A stretch of DNA of 64,000 nt, from positions 62,001 through 126,000 of the forward strand of contig NZ_JAJKFV010000010.1 of assembly GCF_020966775.1 (NCBI RefSeq), given 5' to 3'. The first letter of the stretch is position 1, and every line of letters begins with the position of its first letter. Origin of the DNA: Rhodopirellula halodulae (GTDB taxonomy: Bacteria; Planctomycetota; Planctomycetia; Pirellulales; Pirellulaceae). Both the position numbers and the translations under genes were made by a program. Of the stretch, positions 17,120 through 26,191 are shown one piece after another. The notes under the pieces are model-generated. The model searched no databases and was not told the DNA's origin. It was given only the letters and a program-made list of their open reading frames with translations.

Positions 17120-18597
17120 AACGATTTGATTCAATCATCACGGGTTCCAACCCACCCCAGCCCCGTTTCGCGAATCGGCGAGCGTTTTTGTCGGAGATGG
17201 GGATGGGGTTTGGTGGCGTTGCCGCGACCGCGATGATGGCTCGCGAGGCGGCAGGCTCGGAACCACAAGTGATACATCGGCCGGCCAAAGCGAAGAACGT
17301 GATTTGGTTGTTCATGATTGGGGGGACCAGCCACGTCGAATCGTTCGACCCAAAACCAGCGCTGAATCAGTACGCGGGCAAAACGGTTCAGGAAACACCA
17401 CACGCGGACGTGTTGTCGTCACCCTATCTGGAGAACGAACGGGTGGTCGCGTTTGATCCGAACAACGGTTTCATTCGCAACGAGATCTATCCGCTGCAGG
17501 TGGGCTATCGCAAACGAGGTGAAAGCGGGTTGGAGATCAGCGATTGGTTCCCGCACGTGGGTGGATGTGCCGACGATCTTTGTCTGATTCGATCGATGTG
17601 GACGGAAGACAGCAATCACGGGGCGCAACTGCAATTCCATACCGGGCGTCACCGTGTCGATGGTTTCTTCCCCACGATTGGTTCTTGGGCGAACTATGCA
17701 CTTGGGACGCTGAACGACAATCTGCCCGAGTTTGTGGTGATGGGAAAACCGGTGGCGGATTGTTGCGGCGGCCGCGAATGTCATCGAGCCAATTACTTGG
17801 GGCCACAGTTTGACGGTGTTCCGCTGGACATCGAGTCGAAACAACCGATGCCCTACGCGTTGCCTCCCAAAGACGTGTTTTGGGAAGAGCAAACGGCCAA
17901 GTTTGAATTGCTGGGCAAGCTCAACGCGATGACGGCCCAACGCTATCCGAATGACGCGGCTTTGGCCGCTCGGATCCAATCGTATGAGCTGGCGGCGAAG
18001 ATGCAAACCGCCGTGCCGGATGTGGTGGACCTCGATCAAGAAACCGAGACGACCCATCGCATGTATGGTTTGGAAAAGAAATCGACCGCCGCGTTTGGCA
18101 AACAAATGTTGACGGCTCGACGCTTGGTGGAGCGTGGTGTCCGTTTCGTTCAGGTGTACCACGGCAGCAATGGCGGCGCGGGCCAGTGGGATAGCCACAA
18201 AGGATTGAAGAAAAACCACACGCGGTTGTGCGAGCAAACGGATCAACCCATCGCGGCATTGCTCAAGGATTTGAAACAACGCGGATTGTTGGACGAGACG
18301 TTGGTGGTTTGGGCGACGGAGTTTGGTCGTACGCCGGGATCACAACACGGCGATGGTCGTGATCATCATCCGTACGGCTTTTCCGTCTGGATGTCAGGCG
18401 GTGGCGTGCGTGGTGGAATGGCTCATGGGGCAACCGATGAGCTTGGCTTTCACGCGGTCGAAGATCGACACTACGTCACGGACATTCACGCGACGATCTT
18501 GAATCAGCTTGGAGTCGATCCAAGGAGTCTTTCGGTGCCGGGCCGTGTTCGTTTGGAACGTGACTACGGTCACGTGATCCGCGACATCCTCGCCTGA
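17116..18597 (+). CDS. DUF1501 protein with Tat-like signal
   Basis: DUF1501 proteins are related to the alkaline phosphatase/sulfatase fold but have no assigned reaction. The 493 residues start with an N-terminal segment NRRAFLSEMGMGFGG that resembles a twin-arginine signal. Family landmarks include NVIWLFMIGGTSHVESFDPK near the N-terminus, MWTEDSNHG, RLVERGVRFVQVYHGSNGGAGQWDSH, and WATEFGRTPGSQHGDGRDHH towards the end. It is the standard downstream partner of the DUF1553 gene, with which it shares 4 bp, so co-expression and joint export are likely. Confidence 0.92.
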   Translation: MKRFDSIITGSNPPQPRFANRRAFLSEMGMGFGGVAATAMMAREAAGSEPQVIHRPAKAKNVIWLFMIGGTSHVESFDPKPALNQYAGKTVQETPHADVLSSPYLENERVVAFDPNNGFIRNEIYPLQVGYRKRGESGLEISDWFPHVGGCADDLCLIRSMWTEDSNHGAQLQFHTGRHRVDGFFPTIGSWANYALGTLNDNLPEFVVMGKPVADCCGGRECHRANYLGPQFDGVPLDIESKQPMPYALPPKDVFWEEQTAKFELLGKLNAMTAQRYPNDAALAARIQSYELAAKMQTAVPDVVDLDQETETTHRMYGLEKKSTAAFGKQMLTARRLVERGVRFVQVYHGSNGGAGQWDSHKGLKKNHTRLCEQTDQPIAALLKDLKQRGLLDETLVVWATEFGRTPGSQHGDGRDHHPYGFSVWMSGGGVRGGMAHGATDELGFHAVEDRHYVTDIHATILNQLGVDPRSLSVPGRVRLERDYGHVIRDILA

Positions 18598-18632
18598 TGG
18601 TTGATCGCGAGTTAGACAACAGCCTGATTGTC

Positions 18633-19616
18633 TCAATCGCTTTGAAGTGTCGCGTGGATGTGATCCACCATCACTTCGACGCCGGGCCCCGGACGATCGA
18701 TCAACAAACTCACCATCTTGATACGAGAGAGATCAAGTTGTCTGTCGTTGGGGCCGTTGAGCATTTCGCTGGATGGAAACACGACGTGTTGCGGTTCGTT
18801 CGCTCGAAGTGTCACGTAGTGTTTGGCCACATCGTTGTGGTAGTCCTGGTGATTCTCGTCCATCACCTTCACGATGATTTCCCAAGTGCGATCGGGATCA
18901 GGAACCGGCGTTTTCAAACGGAGGACCAAGTCGAGTTCCAACGTGTCAACCGACGTCCAATCCGGGGCGACTTCCAACAACGTCATGGCCGGGTGCGGTG
19001 CGTCTTGAGGCAGCCAACGCAGAGCAAACTTGCCGTCGGTCACGTCCTCGGTGGTTTGCGAGCGGCGACAACGATTGAAGTGCCAACGCGTGATTTCCAT
19101 GCGTGTTTCGAAAGACGCAATCCTTGGAAACTCAGAATGAACGCGGAAACAATCGCGGATGACTTGAAGCGGGCCAATCCAACTGCTGGTCAGCAACAAG
19201 ACGCCCAGCAATTGGAGGGCTCGACGAGCCTTCGATGATTCGAGCCCACCAGCGATGAACCATGCCGCCGCGGCAATGATGCCCAGCCCGTTTGAGATGG
19301 CGTCGTGAACGGCGGCCGATCGACCAATCATGCCTTGGACCATTTCGACCAAAACACCCAGGGCAAACAACGATACGACCGTCAGAAGAATCCGGCGTCG
19401 CCATGGAAATGAGCCCGTGACCAACGGTCGCAGGGTTTGGAGCAACACCAACGTCAACAACGTCAGTCCCGCGAAAAGTGGGGCGTGTGCCATGTCGCCG
19501 ATCGCGCCCGGCATGCGTCCATGAAAGGGCATGGGGACAAACAGCCCGGTCAACGCCACCAGGAAACATCCAGGCAGCGCGAGCCAGATCAGTCGCGATG
19601 ATCGGCGTTCACTCAC
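18633..19616 (-). CDS. VanZ-like membrane protein
   Basis: A 327-residue protein with an N-terminal four- to five-helix membrane part (about 1-190) containing the VanZ-like landmarks DMAHAPLFAGLTLL and FALGVLVEMVQG...SAAVHDAISNGLG. The soluble C-terminal 140 residues look beta-rich and are not part of the usual VanZ core. Named VanZ proteins affect glycopeptide tolerance, but most family members have no known role. The start codon overlaps the stop of flgE by 1 base, so it would be expressed with the flagellar hook genes; whether it has a flagellar role is unknown. Confidence 0.82.
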   Translation of the reverse strand: MSERRSSRLIWLALPGCFLVALTGLFVPMPFHGRMPGAIGDMAHAPLFAGLTLLTLVLLQTLRPLVTGSFPWRRRILLTVVSLFALGVLVEMVQGMIGRSAAVHDAISNGLGIIAAAAWFIAGGLESSKARRALQLLGVLLLTSSWIGPLQVIRDCFRVHSEFPRIASFETRMEITRWHFNRCRRSQTTEDVTDGKFALRWLPQDAPHPAMTLLEVAPDWTSVDTLELDLVLRLKTPVPDPDRTWEIIVKVMDENHQDYHNDVAKHYVTLRANEPQHVVFPSSEMLNGPNDRQLDLSRIKMVSLLIDRPGPGVEVMVDHIHATLQSD

Positions 19617-22051
19617 TATCGTCGAAGGTTGAGAAGTTCGTCGATCAATTGCTGAGTGGTGGTGATCACTCGGCTGTTGCCCCGGTACTGGGTGCTGGCC
19701 AGAACGAGTTCCACCAAGTCTTTGCCGATGTCCGTGTTGGACAATTCCAACGCACCACCGATCACGGTTCCGATCCCGTTTTCACCGGGTTGGCCGGTGA
19801 CGGGCAGACCCGTGTTGACGCCTTCGGCATACAGGTTCAAACCGCGAGCTTCCAAACCAGCGGGGTTGGCGAAACGTGCCAACTGCAATTGGCCCAAGTC
19901 GCGAGAAATACCGTTGCTGAAAACGCCTCGCAGGGTTCCGTCTTCACCCACGATGAAGCTGTTGAGCACCCCGGGTTCACTACCGTCTTGTTGGGTGGCG
20001 GCCAGCGTGGCTTCTTCCGTTGCCAAACCAGACACCAGCGAAAAGTCCATCTCGAATTGCAACGGCGAGACGCTGGGGATGCCTTGCCGGTTGATCGAAA
20101 TGGTTTCTTCCGTGGCCGTCACGAAGTTGCCGTTTCCGTCGAACTGGATCAAGCCCGTTCCGACGGTGATGTCGGTGCTGCCGGGAACGCTGTTGTCAGG
20201 ACTGTCGGCGTACCAACGATAGATGGTGGCTTGGTCGGTGCGACTTTCCAGTGTCGCGGAAACCCGAACGTTGATGGGCACACCCAGCGAGTCATAAACG
20301 ACGAAGTCGCTGGAAGCACTTTGTCCGATGGCCTCTTGTTGGGTACCAAACGCCAAGTTGGGCGTGGTGACTTGACCGAATTCGTCTTCCAAACGGAAGG
20401 CCGACAGTTCGATGTCCACGGCGTTGGCTTCCCCATTATTGGAAACCAAGCGAATGCGGCCGTCTTGGATGTAGGCACCTGCCACCAAGTCGCCGGTTTC
20501 GCCTTCGATGTTGTTGTCCGAACGCGGGATGGGGTTGGCCGAGTCGACTTGCGATGTCTGGATGCCCGATGCGTCGGACAAGAAATCCAGCAAGTCCTGC
20601 ATGGTGGTCGTGTCGGTGATCTCCAGCTCTTTGGTGCCGAGCGTCCGTCCGCCTTTGCGTCCGGTGTAGCTCAGCGTGCCTTCGCTGAAGACGTTTTCGT
20701 AGGTGAGCCCGTCGCGTTTCAGCACGTCTGTCAGCAACGTGTTGGAGTTCACGGCGGGACCGTTCATGTCCAACAGTTGATTGGAGGGATCGGTCAGATC
20801 CGAGATGTCCGCGTCGGTGGCGGAGTCGGTGAAGGTGTCACCGGGGGCCACTTCGCCGACCAAGTAAAAGTTGTTTTGGTCACCCGCGAGGTTGCGATAG
20901 ATTCGGATGGAGTCGTACGCGGGAAAACCACCGCCGGCCGGCGGCGTGGGTGGCGTGGGGAAATCGCTGAGTGTGATGCGTCCGTCGACCACGCTCTTGG
21001 GACCCAAGAACGAACTGGGGCGGCTTTCCGGATCACCTGAGCTGTAATAGGTGATCATGTAGGTGTAGTTGCCCGTCAGGGTGTCTTCGTTCAGTGGGGT
21101 TCCCGACAGTGGCACCGAACCGTCGTCGTTGTAGGTGCCGCCCGCAGCCGCGGAAGCCAGGAACTCAAAGTCCGAACCATTGGGGCCGGTGCGATAGATG
21201 TTGACCGTCGGGTAATCACCGCCGGTGGGATCCGCCGGCAAGTTGCTGAAGTCGACATTGCCGTTTGCGCCCACGTTGAACGAACGAGCCGAGCTGGGCG
21301 CGCTTTCATTGCCACTGGCATCGACCAGAGAGAAACGATACTGGTACGTGCCGGCAGCGAGCGAACCTGCGCCGACCGTTCCGCTCACGGTAACCGAGTC
21401 AGCGATGGGTGCGGTTTCGATCGATACTCCGGTGGCGTCCGGTTGAGGAACTTGGCTGTCGCCCAGGTGCAGGCTTTCGATGACCTGAGCCGCCGTGGCC
21501 ACGTCGCCTTCCGGGGTCAATGTGCCCTCGAAAGAAACGTTCTCGGTCGCCTTGGCAACGGTCTTGGTTCCCAGGGGCACGGACAAGGGAACGAGTTCCG
21601 AAGTCTGCAATCGAAACTGCTCGTCGATGCCGTAACCCAACAAACGCTGACCGGTCGCGTTGACCAATTCCGCGTCACTGTTGAGTTTGAAAATCCCGTT
21701 TCGGGTGTAAAGCTTCTCGCCGTCGGCAGCTTCGACTTGGAAGAACCCGTCGCCTTGGATGGCCAGGTCACTACTGCTGCTGCTGATTTCGATGGTGCCC
21801 TGGTTGTGGTTGGCCGCGATTTCAGCGACTTGAACACCCAGACCGATTTGTCGTGGGTTCGTACCACCGTTGTTGGCGGAAGGGCCGGCACCCAGCGATA
21901 GCGTTTGCAAAAACTGCGTGGCAAACACCGCGTCCGACGACTTGAACCCGACCGTTTGAGCGTTGGCCAGGTTGTTACCGATCACATCGATCTGTGTTTC
22001 AGCGGCACTCAGTCCGGTCAGGGCCGTCGTCAGTGCTGATTGAAGTCCCAT
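19616..22051 (-). CDS. flgE: Flagellar hook protein FlgE with a large inserted module
   Basis: FlgE polymerises into the hook universal joint. The N-terminus (MGLQSALTTALTGLSAAETQ, IGNNLANAQTVGFK) and the C-terminus (LELSNTDIGKDLVELVLAS, QYRGNSRVITTTQQLIDELL) are the conserved D0/D1 coiled-coil parts. The D2-type segment SSDFVVYDSLGVPINVRV is near 575. At 811 residues it is about twice the enteric hook protein; the excess includes residues about 215-420, a tandem pair of fibronectin-like units (GTYQYRFSLVDASGNESAPS and NYTYMITYYSSGDPESRPS, each followed by an IYR-type strand). It lies downstream of flgD and overlaps the VanZ-like gene by 1 base. Confidence 0.95.
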   Translation of the reverse strand: MGLQSALTTALTGLSAAETQIDVIGNNLANAQTVGFKSSDAVFATQFLQTLSLGAGPSANNGGTNPRQIGLGVQVAEIAANHNQGTIEISSSSSDLAIQGDGFFQVEAADGEKLYTRNGIFKLNSDAELVNATGQRLLGYGIDEQFRLQTSELVPLSVPLGTKTVAKATENVSFEGTLTPEGDVATAAQVIESLHLGDSQVPQPDATGVSIETAPIADSVTVSGTVGAGSLAAGTYQYRFSLVDASGNESAPSSARSFNVGANGNVDFSNLPADPTGGDYPTVNIYRTGPNGSDFEFLASAAAGGTYNDDGSVPLSGTPLNEDTLTGNYTYMITYYSSGDPESRPSSFLGPKSVVDGRITLSDFPTPPTPPAGGGFPAYDSIRIYRNLAGDQNNFYLVGEVAPGDTFTDSATDADISDLTDPSNQLLDMNGPAVNSNTLLTDVLKRDGLTYENVFSEGTLSYTGRKGGRTLGTKELEITDTTTMQDLLDFLSDASGIQTSQVDSANPIPRSDNNIEGETGDLVAGAYIQDGRIRLVSNNGEANAVDIELSAFRLEDEFGQVTTPNLAFGTQQEAIGQSASSDFVVYDSLGVPINVRVSATLESRTDQATIYRWYADSPDNSVPGSTDITVGTGLIQFDGNGNFVTATEETISINRQGIPSVSPLQFEMDFSLVSGLATEEATLAATQQDGSEPGVLNSFIVGEDGTLRGVFSNGISRDLGQLQLARFANPAGLEARGLNLYAEGVNTGLPVTGQPGENGIGTVIGGALELSNTDIGKDLVELVLASTQYRGNSRVITTTQQLIDELLNLRR

Positions 22052-22125
22052 CGGTGGTCGTCTCCACAGTGTTTAGGTTGCATCGTGAGCTCACACTGAG
22101 GATCGACCGGTATAACCGTCAAACT

Positions 22126-22593
22126 TTACTCAGTTTGAATTTCACGTATGTTCTCTATTTGCATCGTCTTCTGACCCACGTGAACTTTGACAGAACGTGT
22201 TTCGTTGTCCTCATTTGTTTCAACGGTGATCTTGTCAACGACTCCCGTGGTGTTGGTTTGGTCGTCGGCCAAGCCGGTGACGGTGCGGCCGATCAAACCG
22301 CTGGCGGTCACCAATTGCTGGCTGTTGGACAGATTGCCCAGCGTTTCGGTCAGTTCGTCCGTCGCACCGATCTCGCGGATTTGACCGATCTGTTGGACCA
22401 TTTGAGCGTTGTCGACGGGGTCCAGCGGATCCTGGTTCTGAAGCTCGTTGATCAACAGCTTCAAAAAACTGTCCGTGTCGAGCGAATTGTATCCGTCATT
22501 GGTTCCGCCGCTGATTTGGCCCGCTTTTTCACTGGAAGAGAAATTCGCGTTGGCGAGCGAGCTGGACGTGGTGGGTTGGCTGGCGGAGGACAT
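22126..22593 (-). CDS. flgD: Flagellar hook capping protein FlgD (short form)
   Basis: FlgD caps the growing hook and guides FlgE assembly. The conserved N-terminal part is present: SLDTDSFLKLLINELQNQDPLDP then MVQQIGQIREI. The following QQLVTASGLIGRTVTG matches the start of the C-terminal region. With ATG 22593 it is 155 residues, so the Ig-like domains of larger FlgD proteins are mostly absent. The upstream GTG at 22650 would add 19 residues without family support. flgE follows 74 bp downstream. Confidence 0.92.
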   Translation of the reverse strand: MSSASQPTTSSSLANANFSSSEKAGQISGGTNDGYNSLDTDSFLKLLINELQNQDPLDPVDNAQMVQQIGQIREIGATDELTETLGNLSNSQQLVTASGLIGRTVTGLADDQTNTTGVVDKITVETNEDNETRSVKVHVGQKTMQIENIREIQTE

Positions 22594-22796
22594 AGCGCAA
22601 TGATCCGTGTGAGTGGCGTTCCGCCGGCGTGCATCCACGCCGCGGTTCACGTTGCGATAGCAATTTTGGGGAATTCAACGCGAGTCCATTTCTGCCTTTC
22701 GGCGAACTCGTGGCTTCCCTACACTCGCCCGAACGCGACCAAGAATGATTCGAGGTCCGCTCCATCGAAGTTCCCAACGGCACGGAGGCCTACGGC

Positions 22797-24008
22797 ATGG
22801 AAGCCAAAAACGTCCGGCAGTCTGTTTCTGCACCCATCACACTTTGCAAGCAAATCGGGGTGTCGTGCGGTGTCTTTGCTTTGGTGGCTGTATTCGCTTT
22901 GCAAGCAAATGCCGCCAACTATCGAACTCGGAACTTCATCATCGAAGCCCCCTCGGCTCAGCTTGCGAAAGCCGTGGGAGACGCAGCCGAAAAATACCGT
23001 GATGACTTGGCCAGCTATTGGACCGGCAGCAAATTGCCGCCTTGGCCAACGCCCTGCCCCGTTCGCGTGGTGGCGGGAAATTTGCCAGCTCAGGGAGTGA
23101 CCACGTACAACCCCGCGCCCGTTCGTGATTTCCAAATGGAAGTCGTCGGAACGCCCGAGCGAATTCTCGATAGCGTGCTGCCTCACGAAGTCACCCACAC
23201 GGTCTTGGCGACGCACTTCGGTCGGCCGCTTCCACGTTGGGCGGATGAGGGCATTTGCACGACCGTGGAACACGATTCAGAAAAAGCCAAACACGAAGCC
23301 AAGCTTCGCGAGTTTTTGTCGACCCGACGTGGCATCGCGATGAACCGTTTGTTCTTACTGACGGAGTATCCTTCGGATGTGTTGCCGATGTACGCCCAAG
23401 GCTACTCGGTTTGTCGTTTCTTGATCGAACAACAAGGCCCCGAGACGTTCATTCAGTTTCTCGGCGACTACATGCAACGTGGCTCGTGGACCAAACACGT
23501 GCAACAGCATTACGGATATGATTCGCTGGCCGAGCTTCAAGAGTACTGGTTGGCATGGGTGGAAGCGGGCAGCGGCCCCGTCGCACAATTCGCGAAACGC
23601 TCACCTCGTGGACAGGCAGGCAACACACAGATCGCTTTGGCAAGTGCCACCGGTCCTTCGAACGCACCGGCGCCAACCAATCCAAATCGCGAAACGCGGG
23701 TGGCTCCCGCAACGGCACTCGCGGCCGCCAGCGAGTCGTCGTCTTGGTACGTGCGGCAACTCAATCGAAAAGACGCCACATCCGACGTCGAGACCATTCC
23801 CGCGGGGCCTGGTTCGTCGATGACCAACGCGACGGCTCAAGCTGCATCCGCAGCCATGGCCGCGGAGCATGGTCCAAGCGTTCGAACCTCAACGTCCGAA
23901 TCCTCGCCACGTTGGATGCCGCCTTCGGTCAAATCCAGCGGTCGCTATTCCGTTTCCACGCCGCAGGGTGAGTCCAGCGGATCTTGGGGCGGGAGTCGAT
24001 GGCGATGA
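22797..24008 (+). CDS. Secreted MA-clan (gluzincin-like) metallopeptidase
   Basis: A predicted exported zinc peptidase of 403 residues. A hydrophobic signal region (about 20-40, ending ALQANA) precedes a compact catalytic domain. The zinc motif is HEVTH (130-134) and the third ligand is probably E151 in RWADEG, the gluzincin arrangement seen in planctomycete peptidase-MA proteins. A helical region with YAQGYSVCRFLIEQQG follows (about 200-250), then a Ser/Ala-rich tail of about 130 residues that looks disordered. It lies 44 bp before the GAF-HlyD gene and on the same strand, so it may be the first gene of that cluster. The substrate is unknown. Confidence 0.85.
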   Translation: MEAKNVRQSVSAPITLCKQIGVSCGVFALVAVFALQANAANYRTRNFIIEAPSAQLAKAVGDAAEKYRDDLASYWTGSKLPPWPTPCPVRVVAGNLPAQGVTTYNPAPVRDFQMEVVGTPERILDSVLPHEVTHTVLATHFGRPLPRWADEGICTTVEHDSEKAKHEAKLREFLSTRRGIAMNRLFLLTEYPSDVLPMYAQGYSVCRFLIEQQGPETFIQFLGDYMQRGSWTKHVQQHYGYDSLAELQEYWLAWVEAGSGPVAQFAKRSPRGQAGNTQIALASATGPSNAPAPTNPNRETRVAPATALAAASESSSWYVRQLNRKDATSDVETIPAGPGSSMTNATAQAASAAMAAEHGPSVRTSTSESSPRWMPPSVKSSGRYSVSTPQGESSGSWGGSRWR

Positions 24009-24052
24009 TTCATCGCACCGCGAAATAGCGATACACCATTGATAGAGGTTGG

Positions 24053-26191
24053 ATGACAGCCGCCGCGTCGAGTGAACCGTTTGTCTTTGCACCTGGTGGG
24101 CCCGCAACCGCGGAAACCACCGGGACCGGTCCACATACGCGCGGCCCGTTCACCGGCGGCTCTTCTGCCCATCTGGTGGATCAGGCTCGGCAAGAGATCA
24201 CGCAGATTGTCCGCGAGGTCGCCGCCGCATCGCATCAACCAAGACAACGCGCCGAGTACCTTCGCTTCCTGGCGGATCGAGTGCTGCGAGCCATGGCCGG
24301 GCATGGCGTTGTGATTTGGACCCGACCCGACCAAGAAAGCTCAAGTGCGAACGACTACTCGGCGGAATGTCGATTGGGACGTGTCACTGATGTCGCCTTG
24401 GTGGACGAAGCCGTTGCGGTTCATCAGTGTTTGCTCAGCGAAGTGGCTGACGATGGTGTCCCGGTGGTGGTGCCGTCCACTCCCGACGCGCGGCAACCAG
24501 ACGTTCCGGCCAATCCTTTGCCCTATCCGGCGGCCATCGTTCCGATTCGGATTGATCCGTCGTCAAAGTTGCCTGAAGGATTGATCGAAGTTTTCCTCGA
24601 AGATGGTGGGACCGCGGCGAGCCAACGAGGAAGCCTTCGTTTCCTGGCTCAGATGGCGGACTTGGCTGGCGAATTTCTTCGCACGCGACAGTTGCGAAAG
24701 CTTACACAACTGTTGGATGCCACCAATCGCGTTGATGCGGCGGTTGAACGACTGCACCGAATGACCTCCACTCGCTCCATTCAAACCGCTTGGGTGGATA
24801 TGACGGCCGAGTTGTTGCAACTGGATCGAGTTGCCCTGTGTCAAATGGATGGTGGGAAGCCAAAGTTGGTGGCGGTGAGTCATGTGGACCGGATTGATCA
24901 ACATGGTGACGCCGCAGAGAAGATTCGACACGCCGCACAGAAAGACTTGCAGCCTCAACATGGTGTTTGGATGGCCGAACGTGTCTCTGATGCGGGCCAA
25001 GAAGACGAAAGCACGTCGCAACCAGAGGGGCCTTCGTTTGTGGTGGCGTTGCATCCTCATTCGCAGTGGCGATTGATCGGGTATCGAACCTCTTCGCAAA
25101 CCGCTTTGTCAGACGAGGTTTACTGGGGAACGCTCTGTCGCTTGCTGTCCGGAGGCTCTTCCGCCTGGACGGCGGCTCGCCGAGTGGAATCCATTCCCGG
25201 TGGCCGTTGGTTCTCGCGTTTGCTCGTTCAGCCAGAATGGAACGAACCTTCTGCTGGCATGCATGCTGGCGGAACGCCATCACAATCTGCGCCAAATACT
25301 CCGCGAATGCTTCGTGTCAGTCGGATCCGAAGGTTGCTGTTTGGGGGAGTGATCGCGATCTTGGCCAGCGTATTGCTGTGTCTGCCCGTGCCAATGCTGG
25401 TTCCGGTTTCCGGCGTCATTCGACCGCTGAAATTGGACACCTATCACGCGGCAAGCGACGCGGTGGTGAAGGCACTGCACGTTCAGCACGGACAAACCGT
25501 GCAGCAAGGTGATTTGCTGGCCACTCTTGTCTCGACCGACTTGCAAGAACAAGAAACCCAATTGCTGGGCCGCCGAGCTGTTCTGATAAGGCAACGTGAG
25601 CAATTCAATCAAACGTTGATGGCAAATTCGGCGTCCGCGGATGAAACCCGTGCGAGTGACGGTCGCGAATTGGATGAAGAGATTGATTCGATTCATCAGC
25701 AACTGGAGTTGATTCGGCAATCGAAAGAACAGTTGGTCGTGCGTGCGGAAAACTCAGGACGCGTCGATGCGTGGCGATTGAATGAACGTTTGGCCAATCG
25801 GCCACTGCGTCGCGGAGATCCTCTGCTCAGCATTATTGCGGAAAAGACCGACTGGGTCGTGGATGCCCGGATACCTCAAACCCGGTTGCAGTCGGTCGAT
25901 TCGGCACTGCAAACCGATCGGCTAACCGCCGAAGTGGGCACGACTTGGTCGAGCCAGTTGGAGATGACCGGGACCGCCCAGCGTTTCGGGCCGATTGTTC
26001 CGGATCCGAGCGACGGAACGCCTTCCGTGGTGATGAGGCTGGCGTTGGATCAGCCTCCCGAATTGGGAGACCAACCGCTTTCGGAGGTGCCGGCTCGCGT
26101 GACGCTGCACTGCGGTCAAACACCGCTCGGTTGGATGTTGGTGCAGGACTTCGTTCATTGGTGCCAAGTGCAATGGGGAGGCTACTTCTGA
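24053..26191 (+). CDS. GAF-like sensor fused to HlyD-type membrane fusion (adaptor) domain
   Basis: A 712-residue two-part protein. Residues about 30-400 are cytoplasmic and hold one or two GAF-like regions (for example LLDATNRVDAAVERLHRM into TAELLQLDRVALCQMDGG). One TM helix (about 428-450) follows, then a periplasmic barrel-sandwich hybrid (SGVIRPLKLDTYHAASDAVVKALHVQ, GQTVQQGDLLATL), a coiled-coil hairpin (about 495-565) and the returning lipoyl half. HlyD-type adaptors usually bridge an inner-membrane pump to an outer-membrane channel, but no pump is encoded nearby. The stop shares one base with the next start (TGATG), implying coupled translation. A GAF sensor on an adaptor is unusual. 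Confidence 0.82.
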   Translation: MTAAASSEPFVFAPGGPATAETTGTGPHTRGPFTGGSSAHLVDQARQEITQIVREVAAASHQPRQRAEYLRFLADRVLRAMAGHGVVIWTRPDQESSSANDYSAECRLGRVTDVALVDEAVAVHQCLLSEVADDGVPVVVPSTPDARQPDVPANPLPYPAAIVPIRIDPSSKLPEGLIEVFLEDGGTAASQRGSLRFLAQMADLAGEFLRTRQLRKLTQLLDATNRVDAAVERLHRMTSTRSIQTAWVDMTAELLQLDRVALCQMDGGKPKLVAVSHVDRIDQHGDAAEKIRHAAQKDLQPQHGVWMAERVSDAGQEDESTSQPEGPSFVVALHPHSQWRLIGYRTSSQTALSDEVYWGTLCRLLSGGSSAWTAARRVESIPGGRWFSRLLVQPEWNEPSAGMHAGGTPSQSAPNTPRMLRVSRIRRLLFGGVIAILASVLLCLPVPMLVPVSGVIRPLKLDTYHAASDAVVKALHVQHGQTVQQGDLLATLVSTDLQEQETQLLGRRAVLIRQREQFNQTLMANSASADETRASDGRELDEEIDSIHQQLELIRQSKEQLVVRAENSGRVDAWRLNERLANRPLRRGDPLLSIIAEKTDWVVDARIPQTRLQSVDSALQTDRLTAEVGTTWSSQLEMTGTAQRFGPIVPDPSDGTPSVVMRLALDQPPELGDQPLSEVPARVTLHCGQTPLGWMLVQDFVHWCQVQWGGYF

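Noticed and set aside
19478-21040. A 520-codon plus-strand open frame opposite flgE
   Set aside because: The opposite strand encodes FlgE with conserved N- and C-termini; the plus frame has no motif, an unlikely start and a composition expected of an antisense shadow.
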